A DNA stretch of 6,854 nt from Candidatus Halomonas stercoripullorum (GCA_019114645.1 DXFC01000272.1:1-6854); one strand, 5' to 3'; shown: positions 1 through 6,016, counted from the first letter of the stretch. Numbers and translations: made by a program. The notes: generated from the sequence alone by a model not told the origin.

Positions 1-1
1 T

Positions 2-1231
2 GTTGCGCAACTAGCGAACAAGCCCCTGATCATTGATGTCGATGATGCACTGTACGAGGGTGAAGCACGGCGTATCGGTGCAGTCGAGTATGAGGCGTTG
101 CTGGGCGAAGGGGATCCCGAATATGCCTACCGCTTGCCCGAGGACGAATGGCAGGCGATCTCGCTCAACTATACCTCCGGCACCACGGGTAAACCCAAAG
201 GAGTGGTTTACCATCATCGCGGTGCTTACCTCAACGCAGTGAGCAATATTCTCGAATGGGCCATGCCGCACCATCCGGTCTACCTCTGGACACTGCCGAT
301 GTTTCACTGCAACGGCTGGTGCTTCCCCTGGACCATTGCCGCCAATGCCGGTGTCAGTGTCTGCCTGCGCAAGGTGGATCCCAAGAAAATTACCGATCTG
401 ATCGCTGACGAGAAAGTGAGTCACTTCAGTGGCGCACCCATCGTGTTGAACGGCCTGGTCAATTTGCCGACGGAACAGAAGCGCACGTTCAGTCATCCGG
501 TGAAGGTGACTACCGCCGGTGCTGCGCCGCCCGCCTCGGTGATTGCCGGTGTCGAGAAGTTGGGCATCGAGGTCACCCACGTCTATGGCCTGACCGAGGT
601 GTATGGTCCGGTTACCGTGTGCGCCTGGCGTGAGGCATGGAACGAACTGCCGCTGGAGCAACAGGCGAAGATCAAGGCACGCCAGGGTGTGCGTTACCAC
701 ATGCTGGAAGCGCTCTGCGTGGCGGACCCTCTCACCCTGGAACCGGTGGCTAAAGATGGCGAAACCATCGGTGAAGTGCTGATGCGGGGCAACAACGTAA
801 TGAAAGGCTACCTGAAGAACGAGGTTGCCACCGAAGAGGCGCTGGCCGGAGGCTGGTACCACACCGGGGACCTGGCCGTGTGGCATGCGGACGGCTATAT
901 CGAGATCAAGGATCGCTCCAAGGACATCATCATTTCCGGTGGCGAAAACATCTCCACTATCGAGGTCGAAGACGCGCTGTACGCCCACCCGGCGGTGGAA
1001 GAGGCAGCGGTTGTGGCCAAGCCCGACGAGAAGTGGGGCGAGACCCCCTGCGCCTTCGTCAAGCTGAAAGTGGGCTACGGCGAGATCACCGAAGCCGACA
1101 TCATCGAGCATTGTCGTGAGCATCTGGCGCGCTTCAAGGTACCTAAAACCGTCGTTTTCACCGAGCTGCCAAAAACCTCCACCGGTAAGATCCAGAAATT
1201 CGTGCTGCGCGAAGAAGCGCGCAAACAATGA
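2..1231 (+). CDS. Acyl-CoA synthetase (AMP-forming), C-terminal 409 residues; 5' end outside window
   Basis: This is an ANL-superfamily (adenylate-forming) ligase. It joins a carboxylic acid to coenzyme A with ATP through an acyl-adenylate, in the cytoplasm. The frame is open to the left edge, so the true start lies outside. Numbering the visible residues from base 2, the phosphate-binding motif YTSGTTGKPKG is at 57-67, GWYHTGDL at 284-291 holds the ribose-binding Asp290, the hinge DRSKDIIISGGEN is at 304-316, and PKTSTGK ends with catalytic Lys396. Both the large N-domain and the small mobile C-domain are therefore intact. From memory, close relatives are about 540 residues, so roughly 130 residues are missing. 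The segment around LWTLPMFHCNGWCFPW resembles the proteobacterial 'acyl-CoA synthetase' group that includes short- and medium-chain and methylmercaptopropionate ligases. The exact substrate cannot be read from sequence. The beta-oxidation genes that follow closely support a catabolic role. Confidence 0.95.
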   Translation, partial: VAQLANKPLIIDVDDALYEGEARRIGAVEYEALLGEGDPEYAYRLPEDEWQAISLNYTSGTTGKPKGVVYHHRGAYLNAVSNILEWAMPHHPVYLWTLPMFHCNGWCFPWTIAANAGVSVCLRKVDPKKITDLIADEKVSHFSGAPIVLNGLVNLPTEQKRTFSHPVKVTTAGAAPPASVIAGVEKLGIEVTHVYGLTEVYGPVTVCAWREAWNELPLEQQAKIKARQGVRYHMLEALCVADPLTLEPVAKDGETIGEVLMRGNNVMKGYLKNEVATEEALAGGWYHTGDLAVWHADGYIEIKDRSKDIIISGGENISTIEVEDALYAHPAVEEAAVVAKPDEKWGETPCAFVKLKVGYGEITEADIIEHCREHLARFKVPKTVVFTELPKTSTGKIQKFVLREEARKQ

Positions 1232-1233
1232 AC

Positions 1234-1239
1234 GGGAGA
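1234..1239 (+). promoter_or_regulatory. Ribosome binding site deciding the dehydrogenase start
   Basis: GGGAGA lies six bases before the ATG at 1246. An in-frame ATG at 1228 overlaps the synthetase stop as ATGA but would add six residues (MNGRNT) that the family lacks. It also has no comparable Shine-Dalgarno site at the right distance. The start at 1246 is preferred. Confidence 0.75.
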
Positions 1240-1245
1240 AATACC

Positions 1246-2094
1246 ATGAGTCAGCAAACCATCGGCGTGGTAGGGGCCGGTACCATGGGGCAGGGTATTG
1301 CCCAAGTGCTGATCACGGGCGGTTTTCCCGTCCAGCTCTATGATGTGGCCAACGACCAGCTTGGTCGTGCCCAGGCCGCCATCGACAAGGGGTTGGGCAG
1401 GCTGGTAGCCAAGGAGAAACTGGGCGAAGCGGAGAAGGGCGAGGCTATGGCGCGCCTTGAACTGACCACTTCGCTTGAGGCGCTCCGCGGTTGCGAAGTG
1501 ATCATCGAGGCGGCTCCCGAGCAGCCGGCGCTGAAAGAAAAGCTGTTCCGTGACCTGAGTCGTCTCACCCATGACGCGATCCTGGCATCCAATACCTCGT
1601 CGCTGTCGCTGACCCGCCTGGCTGCGGTGTGCGAACGCCCTGAGCGTGTGGTGGGTATGCATTTTTTCAATCCCGTACCGGTCCTGAAATTGGTTGAAGT
1701 GATTCGTGCTGAACAGACCAGCGATGCCACTGCAGTGCGTATCGAGGAACTCGCCAGGCAACTGGGCAAGACGCCGGTTTCCATTGCCGACTCCCCCGGG
1801 TTTGCGGTCAACCGCCTGTTGGTACCGATGATCAACGAGGCCGCCTTCCTGCTGCAGGAGGGGGCTGGTAGTGCCGAGGATATCGATCAGGCGATGAAAC
1901 TGGGCGCCGCCCATCCCATGGGACCACTGGCTTTGGCCGATCTCATCGGCCTGGATGTCTGTCTGGCGATCATGGAAGTGCTGCAGGAGGGCTTCGGCGA
2001 TCCCAAGTATCGTCCCTGTCCACTGCTCAAGCGCATGGTAGCGGCAGGTTATCTGGGGCGTAAAAGCGGACGTGGCTTCCACACTTACGAATAA
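1246..2094 (+). CDS. 3-hydroxyacyl-CoA (3-hydroxybutyryl-CoA type) dehydrogenase, 282 aa
   Basis: This cytoplasmic enzyme oxidises L-3-hydroxyacyl-CoA to 3-ketoacyl-CoA with NAD+, the third step of beta-oxidation. The N-terminal Rossmann domain has GAGTMG at residues 10-15 directly after the first beta strand. The catalytic set matches the human enzyme in spacing: Ser118 (in NTSSL), His139 (in GMHFFNPVPVLKLVE), Glu151 and Asn189 (in FAVNRLL). The all-alpha C-terminal domain ends in the usual GRKSGRGFHTY. The length of 282 residues is normal for the single-function type (Hbd, PaaH, FadB2); there is no fused hydratase as in FadB. The gene starts 14 bases after the synthetase stop, so the two are almost certainly one operon. 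The name depends on substrate: hbd, paaH and fadB2 are all in use, and I leave the symbol open. The family call is secure, the chain-length preference is not. Confidence 0.95.
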   Translation: MSQQTIGVVGAGTMGQGIAQVLITGGFPVQLYDVANDQLGRAQAAIDKGLGRLVAKEKLGEAEKGEAMARLELTTSLEALRGCEVIIEAAPEQPALKEKLFRDLSRLTHDAILASNTSSLSLTRLAAVCERPERVVGMHFFNPVPVLKLVEVIRAEQTSDATAVRIEELARQLGKTPVSIADSPGFAVNRLLVPMINEAAFLLQEGAGSAEDIDQAMKLGAAHPMGPLALADLIGLDVCLAIMEVLQEGFGDPKYRPCPLLKRMVAAGYLGRKSGRGFHTYE

Positions 2095-2118
2095 TGGCCT
2101 TGTGATAAAGAGGGATTG

Positions 2119-2150
2119 CCGACCAACCAAGCGTTCGCTAGGCTGGTCGG
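2119..2150 (+). promoter_or_regulatory. 32-base inverted repeat upstream of the enoyl-CoA hydratase: candidate operator
   Basis: The 92-base gap between dehydrogenase and hydratase holds an interrupted palindrome centred between 2134 and 2135. Outside the central TT, 13 of 15 base pairs of the arms match. The core CCAAGCGTTCGCTAGG (2127-2142) is itself a near-perfect dyad, flanked by CCGACCA and TGGTCGG. This architecture is typical of sites bound by dimeric repressors such as TetR-family regulators of acyl-CoA genes; that link is inference. A weak promoter can be drawn across it (TTGCCG at 2117-2122, 16 bases, TAGGCT at 2139-2144). It could instead act as an RNA hairpin between two genes of one transcript. 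No T-run follows, so it is not a standard terminator. Confidence 0.45.
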
Positions 2151-2170
2151 TAGCCACTTTACAAGAACGC

Positions 2171-2183
2171 GTCTCCAGGAGAC
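2171..2183 (+). promoter_or_regulatory. Ribosome binding site of the enoyl-CoA hydratase inside a short palindrome
   Basis: AGGAG at 2177-2181 sits five bases before the ATG at 2187 and fixes that start. The site lies within GTCTCC-A-GGAGAC, a perfect 13-base palindrome. In RNA this could form a five-pair stem with a CAG loop that covers the ribosome binding site. Whether so short a stem matters in the cell is unknown. Confidence 0.6.
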
Positions 2184-2186
2184 CCC

Positions 2187-2960
2187 ATGAGCGAAAAAGT
2201 GATAGAAGTTGTTGAGAGCTCCGGCGTTGTACGACTGACCATCAGTCGCCCCAAGGCACTCAATGCGCTTAACAGTGCGGTACTTACTGAGCTGGAAAGG
2301 CTGCTCTGCGAACTTGAGCAACGCAATGACCTGCGTGCTGTACTGATCACCGGCGCGGGTGAAAAGTCTTTTGTTGCCGGCGCCGATATTACCGAGATGA
2401 AGGACAAGACGCCGGAAGAGGCGCGTGCCTTCGCTAGCCAGGCGCTGCGTACCATCAAGCGGCTGGAAACACTCCCGGTACCGGTGGTTGCCCTGGTGAA
2501 TGGATTCTGCCTGGGCGGCGGTTGTGAATTGGCGCTGGCCTGCGACTGGGCCGTCGCCAGTGACAACGCCGTCTTTGGTCAACCCGAAGTGTTGCTAGGG
2601 GTAATTCCTGGCTTCGGCGGTACCCAGCGTTTGCCGCGTCGGGTGGGGCCGGCCATGGCGCTGGATCTGGTGACTACCGGGCGCAAGATAGACGCCCAGG
2701 AAGCGCTGCGTATTGGTCTGGTCAACCGGGTCATGCCCCAGGCCGAGCTTGAGGCCTACGCTGACGAGTTGACGAAGCAGCTTGCCGGTAATGGTCCGCA
2801 AGCGGTACGTGCATCCAAACAGGCAGTTCACGATGGCATGGAGCAAGAGCTCGATAGCGCTTTGGCCCTGGAAACCGCCCTGTTTGCTTTCTGCTTCGCT
2901 GGTGAAGAGCAGAAAGAGGGCATGAGTGCTTTCGTTGAGAAGCGCAAGCCGAACTTCTGA
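2187..2960 (+). CDS. Enoyl-CoA hydratase (crotonase family), 257 aa
   Basis: This cytoplasmic enzyme adds water across the 2-trans double bond of enoyl-CoA to give 3-hydroxyacyl-CoA, the substrate of the dehydrogenase encoded just upstream. Crotonase landmarks are all present: RPKALNALN at 21-29, the CoA and oxyanion segment SFVAGADITEM at 61-71 (Ala66), GFCLGGGCELALACD at 106-120 with oxyanion Gly111 and acid Glu114, and GQPEVLLGVIPGFGGTQRLP at 131-150 with Glu134. Two glutamates twenty residues apart match rat mitochondrial hydratase Glu144 and Glu164, which supports true hydratase rather than isomerase-only activity. The C-terminus (FVEKRKPNF) is typical of short-chain hydratases. Length is normal. 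The gap before it carries an inverted repeat, so it may have its own promoter or be read through from the genes upstream. A strong terminator ends the unit. Confidence 0.95.
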   Translation: MSEKVIEVVESSGVVRLTISRPKALNALNSAVLTELERLLCELEQRNDLRAVLITGAGEKSFVAGADITEMKDKTPEEARAFASQALRTIKRLETLPVPVVALVNGFCLGGGCELALACDWAVASDNAVFGQPEVLLGVIPGFGGTQRLPRRVGPAMALDLVTTGRKIDAQEALRIGLVNRVMPQAELEAYADELTKQLAGNGPQAVRASKQAVHDGMEQELDSALALETALFAFCFAGEEQKEGMSAFVEKRKPNF

Positions 2961-2978
2961 GTTTTTACTATGACCAGC

Positions 2979-3014
2979 AAAAGGCGGCAGTGCTTGCGCA
3001 CTGCCGCCTTTTTT
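2979..3014 (+). terminator. Rho-independent terminator of the acyl-CoA block, probably working both ways
   Basis: The arms AAGGCGGCAGTGC (2981-2993) and GCACTGCCGCCTT (2998-3010) form a perfect 13-pair stem with a four-base TTGC loop. A run of six T residues (3009-3014) follows on the plus strand. The four A residues at 2979-2982 give a short U-run on the opposite strand, so the minus-strand gene ending at 3039 can use the same hairpin. Confidence 0.92.
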
Positions 3015-3038
3015 GAATCGTGGTATTGAGTAGAGGCG

Positions 3039-3311
3039 TCAATCGTCCAGTTCAATCTCCGTGGCGAGGTGGCGTTCACCATCGTAATCGAAATCGATTT
3101 CGACCCGCTGACCGGTTTCGAGATCATCAAAACTGGTCAAACCGTCATCGTAATCGGTATTGTCATCGGTATGAAAGGTGATGCCCTGAACGGTCAGGGT
3201 CTGGTTGTCACTATCTACCGACTCGACCTCTCCTTCGATATCGTCGGCATGCGCAGCGCCAGCAAAAGTCAGTAGCAGGGCAGAAGTAACAAGAGTGAAG
3301 CGTTTCAGCAT
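3039..3311 (-). CDS. Small secreted acidic protein, DUF5666-like, 90 aa
   Basis: The protein starts with a clear Sec signal peptide: MLKR, a hydrophobic stretch (residues 5-19), and a signal peptidase I site AHA|DD after residue 22. The mature 68 residues begin EGEVESVDSDNQTLTVQG, followed by a strand pair and LETGQRVEIDF near residues 64-73, then ATEIEL. This order of short beta strands (G-x-V-x-x-V-D, then L-x-x-G-x-x-V-E) fits the DUF5666 / small OB-like exported domain as I recall it. No molecular function is known to me. The mature part holds 24 Asp or Glu and only two Arg, with no Lys, so it is strongly negative; this fits a periplasmic protein of a salt-adapted cell or one that binds cations. 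An AAGGAG site lies eight bases before the ATG. The gene stands alone with its own promoter and shares a terminator with the hydratase. Confidence 0.8.
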   Translation of the reverse strand: MLKRFTLVTSALLLTFAGAAHADDIEGEVESVDSDNQTLTVQGITFHTDDNTDYDDGLTSFDDLETGQRVEIDFDYDGERHLATEIELDD

Positions 3312-3319
3312 GATGCCAT

Positions 3320-3325
3320 CTCCTT
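3320..3325 (-). promoter_or_regulatory. Ribosome binding site of the small secreted protein
   Basis: Read on the minus strand this is AAGGAG, eight bases before the ATG at 3311. It confirms that the gene is translated from this strand rather than from the overlapping open frames on the plus strand. Confidence 0.8.
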
Positions 3326-3343
3326 GGTTGGCTGAATCGGACC

Positions 3344-3371
3344 TTTACAGCTTAGAAAACCCGTCTGACAA
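3344..3371 (-). promoter_or_regulatory. Candidate sigma-70 promoter for the small secreted protein
   Basis: On the minus strand, TTGTCA (3371-3366, five of six consensus bases) is separated by 16 bases from TGTAAA (3349-3344, four of six). The distance from the -10 box to the start codon leaves room for a leader of about 25-30 bases with the AAGGAG site. Judged by eye only. A convincing promoter for the divergent MOSC gene was not found; CTGACA at 3365-3370 is a possible -35 box without a good -10 partner. Confidence 0.5.
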
Positions 3372-3398
3372 AAGCGAGCCGGAAATTGTGACATTTTG

Positions 3399-3412
3399 CA
3401 GAGGAGCCTCTG
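3399..3412 (+). promoter_or_regulatory. Ribosome binding site of the MOSC gene within a small hairpin
   Basis: GAGGAG (3401-3406) lies nine bases before the GTG at 3416 and supports that start. It is embedded in CAGAG-GAGC-CTCTG, a perfect five-pair stem with a four-base loop, so the site could be partly masked in the mRNA. The start being GTG would further lower translation. Functional importance is unproven. Confidence 0.55.
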
Positions 3413-3415
3413 ATA

Positions 3416-4267
3416 GTGAAAATAGCGTCGCTGCATTTCTATCCAGTCAAGTCGTTGGCCGGTATCGCTGTCGAGCAAGCCGTGCTGGGAGTGCGTGGCC
3501 TGCCTTACGACCGACAGTGGATGGTGGTAGACATGGTGGGTCGTTTTGTCACCCAGCGACAGCTGCCGGCCATGGCACGGATCTCGGTGCGATTCGAAGA
3601 GGGGTATTTAATGCTGGAGCATCCCGAGGCCGAGCCGTTGGCTATCGCACTCACACGTCACGAGCAGCCCCGGTTGACGGCCTATGTATGGGAGGATGCC
3701 TGTCAGGCATTTGATGAAGGCGACGCAGCAGCAACCTGGCTGACCCAGGTGCTAGGCGACCTGCGCGGCAGCCCGCTGCGCCTGGTGCGCTTTGATGAGG
3801 CGCAGCAACGTCCCGTCGAGTCTCGCTATTTGCAGGGCGAAACGGCCCATACTGCCTTTGCTGACGGCTATCCGTTTCTGGTCGCTTCGGCAAGTTCTCT
3901 GGCCGCACTCAATCAGCACCTGGAACCACAGGGGACAGGACCGTTACCCATGAACCGCTTTCGGCCCAATATCGTGATCGAGGGGGCGCCGGCCTTTGCT
4001 GAAGATGGCTGGAGGGAAGTGGCGGCTAAAGTAGGCACCTACCGTTTTGGGCTGCGTAAACCTTGCCAGCGCTGCAAGATCACCACAGTGAACCAGGCGA
4101 CCGGCACCATCGACGTACCCGGTGAACCGCTGAAGACGTTGATGGCAATGAAAACGCAGCCACTGCGGCCAGGCGCCTACTTTGGGCAGAACTCCACCCT
4201 GCTGGCCGGGGAAGGGCAGCTCATCGCCGTGGGTGATGAACTTGTCGCGATGGATGCTACAGCGTAA
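3416..4267 (+). CDS. MOSC-domain protein, YcbX/mARC-like, without ferredoxin domain, 283 aa
   Basis: The family binds the molybdenum cofactor and reduces N-hydroxylated compounds (E. coli YcbX, mammalian mARC). The N-terminal MOSC_N beta-barrel starts with IASLHFYPVKSLAG (3-16) and continues through RGLPYDRQWMVVD. The MOSC domain covers roughly residues 130-280, with PMNRFRPNIVI (178-188) and KPCQRCKITTVN (215-226). Cys220 aligns with mARC Cys273, which ligates molybdenum. FGQN (256-259) is also in the usual place. E. coli YcbX is about 370 residues and ends in a 2Fe-2S ferredoxin domain; here the protein stops after the MOSC domain, so an outside electron donor would be needed. Translation starts at GTG after GAGGAG. 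The 3' end overlaps the convergent chrA by 11 bases. Natural substrate is unknown. Family assignment is firm, enzyme activity inferred. Confidence 0.9.
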   Translation: MKIASLHFYPVKSLAGIAVEQAVLGVRGLPYDRQWMVVDMVGRFVTQRQLPAMARISVRFEEGYLMLEHPEAEPLAIALTRHEQPRLTAYVWEDACQAFDEGDAAATWLTQVLGDLRGSPLRLVRFDEAQQRPVESRYLQGETAHTAFADGYPFLVASASSLAALNQHLEPQGTGPLPMNRFRPNIVIEGAPAFAEDGWREVAAKVGTYRFGLRKPCQRCKITTVNQATGTIDVPGEPLKTLMAMKTQPLRPGAYFGQNSTLLAGEGQLIAVGDELVAMDATA

Positions 4268-5456
4268 TGACGATACCGCCACCGGCGAGGACAATCACCA
4301 CCGTCCAGGCCGGCAGCTTCCAGACACTCAGCAAGAGAAAGCCGGTCAGTGCGAGGGCGAACTCGTAAGGGCCGAGAATCGCACTGGTCCACACTGGGTG
4401 GTAAAGGGCCGCACCCAGAATACCGACAACCGCGGCATTAGCGCCGCGCATCAGGGCTTGCGCATGGCCCCAGCGGCGGAACCGGTTCCAATGGGGTAGC
4501 ACTGCCACCAGCAACAGCATGCCGGGAAGAAAGATCATCAATAATGCCAGACTAGCCCCGAACAAACTGCTGCCTAGTGGTGCCATCAGCGTGCCCAGAT
4601 AGGCAGCAAAAGTGAACAGTGGGCCCGGGACGGCCTGTGCCGCGCCATAACCAGTGAGAAAATCGTCGGCAGCGACCCAGCCGGACTGGACCAGTTCGGC
4701 TTCCAGCAGCGGCAGCACCACATGGCCTCCACCGAACACCAAGGCGCCGGCGCGATAGAAAGCATCCATTACCGTCAGGCTGCCGGCAGGGTTGAGCGAG
4801 GCCAGCAGCGGCAAGCCCGCCAGTAAAACAACGAAAAGCAGCCCTGCCACCAAGCCGGTACCGGTGGACAAGGGGAGTGGCAGTTCATGCATTTCGCGGG
4901 TGGCTTGAGCTTGACATAACAGCAGGCCGGCGACTGCACCGGCGGCAATAGCTGTGACCTGGCCCATTGGGCCGCTGACCAGCAGCACCATGAACACCGC
5001 GGCCAGGGCGATGCCGGCACGCTGGCGGTCGGGACAAAGGTTTTGGGCCATGCCCCATACGGCATGTGCCACAACGGCCACCGCGGTGACCTTCAGGCCG
5101 TGAATGATTCCCTGGCTGACGGGACCGTCGAGCACGGCGGCACCTAAAGCGAACAGGGCCAGGACGATAGCGGAGGGTAGGGTGAAAGCTGCCCAGGCCG
5201 CCGCTGCTCCCCAAGGCCCGGCACGCATCAGACCCAGGGCGAAACCTACCTGGCTGCTGGCAGGCCCCGGTAGAAACTGGCACAGCGCTACCAAGTCGGC
5301 ATAAGCCTGCTCGGAGAGCCAGCGCCGCCGCTGGACGAACTCATTGCGAAAATAGCCAAGATGGGCCACAGGTCCGCCAAAGGAGGTAAGGCCCAGCAGT
5401 AAAAAGGCACGAAAGACTTCTCTGACGCGTCCTGCGGGAAGTGGCGTGTTATGCAT
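4257..5456 (-). CDS. chrA: Chromate transporter ChrA, two-domain (LCHR) type, 399 aa
   Basis: This inner-membrane protein of the CHR family is known for exporting chromate. It is the long form with two homologous halves. The N-half has TSFGGPVAHLGYFRNEF (24-40), RRWLSEQAYADLVALCQ and the LPGP signature (62-65) followed by SSQVGFALG. The C-half repeats the pattern with LVFGGGHVVLPLLEAELV (239-256), W260, and QAVPGPLFTFAAYLG (274-288). Many hydrophobic segments, about ten by eye, fill the rest, for example 144-163, 202-220, 300-320 and 367-397. Length is full for the family. The ATG at 5456 is chosen over a TTG one codon earlier because AAGGAA sits eight bases before it. No chrB or other chromate gene is near, so the substrate may be chromate, sulfate or something else. 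It is divergent from ytoQ, and its end overlaps the MOSC gene. Confidence 0.93.
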   Translation of the reverse strand: MHNTPLPAGRVREVFRAFLLLGLTSFGGPVAHLGYFRNEFVQRRRWLSEQAYADLVALCQFLPGPASSQVGFALGLMRAGPWGAAAAWAAFTLPSAIVLALFALGAAVLDGPVSQGIIHGLKVTAVAVVAHAVWGMAQNLCPDRQRAGIALAAVFMVLLVSGPMGQVTAIAAGAVAGLLLCQAQATREMHELPLPLSTGTGLVAGLLFVVLLAGLPLLASLNPAGSLTVMDAFYRAGALVFGGGHVVLPLLEAELVQSGWVAADDFLTGYGAAQAVPGPLFTFAAYLGTLMAPLGSSLFGASLALLMIFLPGMLLLVAVLPHWNRFRRWGHAQALMRGANAAVVGILGAALYHPVWTSAILGPYEFALALTGFLLLSVWKLPAWTVVIVLAGGGIVITL

Positions 5457-5464
5457 CAACCGGG

Positions 5465-5470
5465 TTCCTT
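5465..5470 (-). promoter_or_regulatory. Ribosome binding site of chrA
   Basis: Read on the minus strand this is AAGGAA, eight bases before the ATG at 5456 and five before the TTG at 5459. The better spacing and codon favour the ATG. No convincing chrA promoter was found by eye in the 116-base divergent gap. Confidence 0.6.
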
Positions 5471-5515
5471 GTTTAGATTAGCTGACGAGGGAGTGCGGGG
5501 TAGCATAGGCAAAGT

Positions 5516-5543
5516 TTGTGTACATTTTTTTGGCGGTTATCAT
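5516..5543 (+). promoter_or_regulatory. Candidate promoter of the ytoQ-L,D-transpeptidase pair
   Basis: TATCAT (5538-5543, five of six consensus bases) is a good -10 box. A weak TTGTGT (5516-5521, three of six) lies 16 bases upstream as -35. The spacer contains a run of seven T residues (5525-5531). The leader to the ATG at 5573 would be short, about 20-25 bases. Confidence 0.45.
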
Positions 5544-5572
5544 AGAGACCCTCATACTTAAGGAGAACCCTG

Positions 5573-6016
5573 ATGAGCTTTTACGTCTACCTATCGGGCG
5601 AGATTCATACTGACTGGCGTGCCGAGATTGAGCGTGGCGCCAAGGAGGCCGGCCTGGATGTCGTGTTCACCGCGCCGGTAACCGACCATCCTGCCAGTGA
5701 CGCCGCAGGCGATCATCTGGGCCCGGAGAGCACTGGCTTCTGGCGCGACCACAAGTCGTCCAAGGTCAATTCCATCCGTACCCGTACCCTGATCGAGCAG
5801 AGCGACCTGGTGGTGGTGCGTTTTGGCTCGGAGTACAAGCAGTGGAATGCCGCCTTTGATGCCGGCTACTGTGCCGCCCTGGGCAAGCCGTACATCACTC
5901 TGCATGACGAGGATATCGTGCATCCGCTCAAGGAAGTCGATGCCGAAGCCCAAGCCTGGTGCACCACGACCGATCAGGTTGTCGAAATTCTGCGCTATGT
6001 GCTGCTGGCCCCATGA
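5573..6016 (+). CDS. ytoQ: YtoQ family protein, nucleoside 2-deoxyribosyltransferase fold, 147 aa
   Basis: The protein matches Bacillus subtilis YtoQ (about 148 residues) over its whole length as I recall that sequence. Shared landmarks are YLSGEIHTDWR (6-16), the segment around WRDHKSSKVNSIRT (57-70), LIEQSDLVVVRFG (73-85), YKQWNAAFDAGY (88-99), GKPYITL (104-110) and HPLKE (117-121). The fold is that of nucleoside 2-deoxyribosyltransferases, which swap the base on a deoxynucleoside. The position of their catalytic glutamate (usual pattern E-x-G-Y) is occupied here by Asp96 in FDAGY, so activity should not be assumed. A strong AAGGAG (5560-5565) sits seven bases before the ATG. It has no signal peptide and is probably cytoplasmic. 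The last bases overlap the start of the L,D-transpeptidase gene as ATGA, so the two are translated together. The biological role of YtoQ is unknown to me. Confidence 0.9.
   Translation: MSFYVYLSGEIHTDWRAEIERGAKEAGLDVVFTAPVTDHPASDAAGDHLGPESTGFWRDHKSSKVNSIRTRTLIEQSDLVVVRFGSEYKQWNAAFDAGYCAALGKPYITLHDEDIVHPLKEVDAEAQAWCTTTDQVVEILRYVLLAP

Noticed and set aside
11..1228. Minus-strand open frame of 405 codons opposite the acyl-CoA synthetase
   Set aside because: It is antisense to a gene with all ANL motifs, lacks any recognisable domain, and long open antisense frames are expected opposite GC-rich coding sequence.
2119..2150. Inverted repeat as a rho-independent terminator after the dehydrogenase
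   Set aside because: No run of T follows, and the arms contain mismatches near the centre; an operator or internal RNA structure fits better.
1075..2157. Minus-strand open frame of 360 codons opposite the dehydrogenase
   Set aside because: It covers the synthetase end, the dehydrogenase and the gap. The plus strand encodes proteins with complete catalytic residues, and the antisense product shows no family features.
2085..2582. Minus-strand open frame of 165 codons opposite the hydratase
   Set aside because: Antisense shadow of the crotonase-family gene, with no recognisable domain; it runs through the inverted repeat and ribosome binding site.
3205..3714. Plus-strand open frame of 169 codons crossing the divergent promoter region
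   Set aside because: It runs antisense through the secreted-protein gene and out of frame through the MOSC gene, and its product has no domain features.
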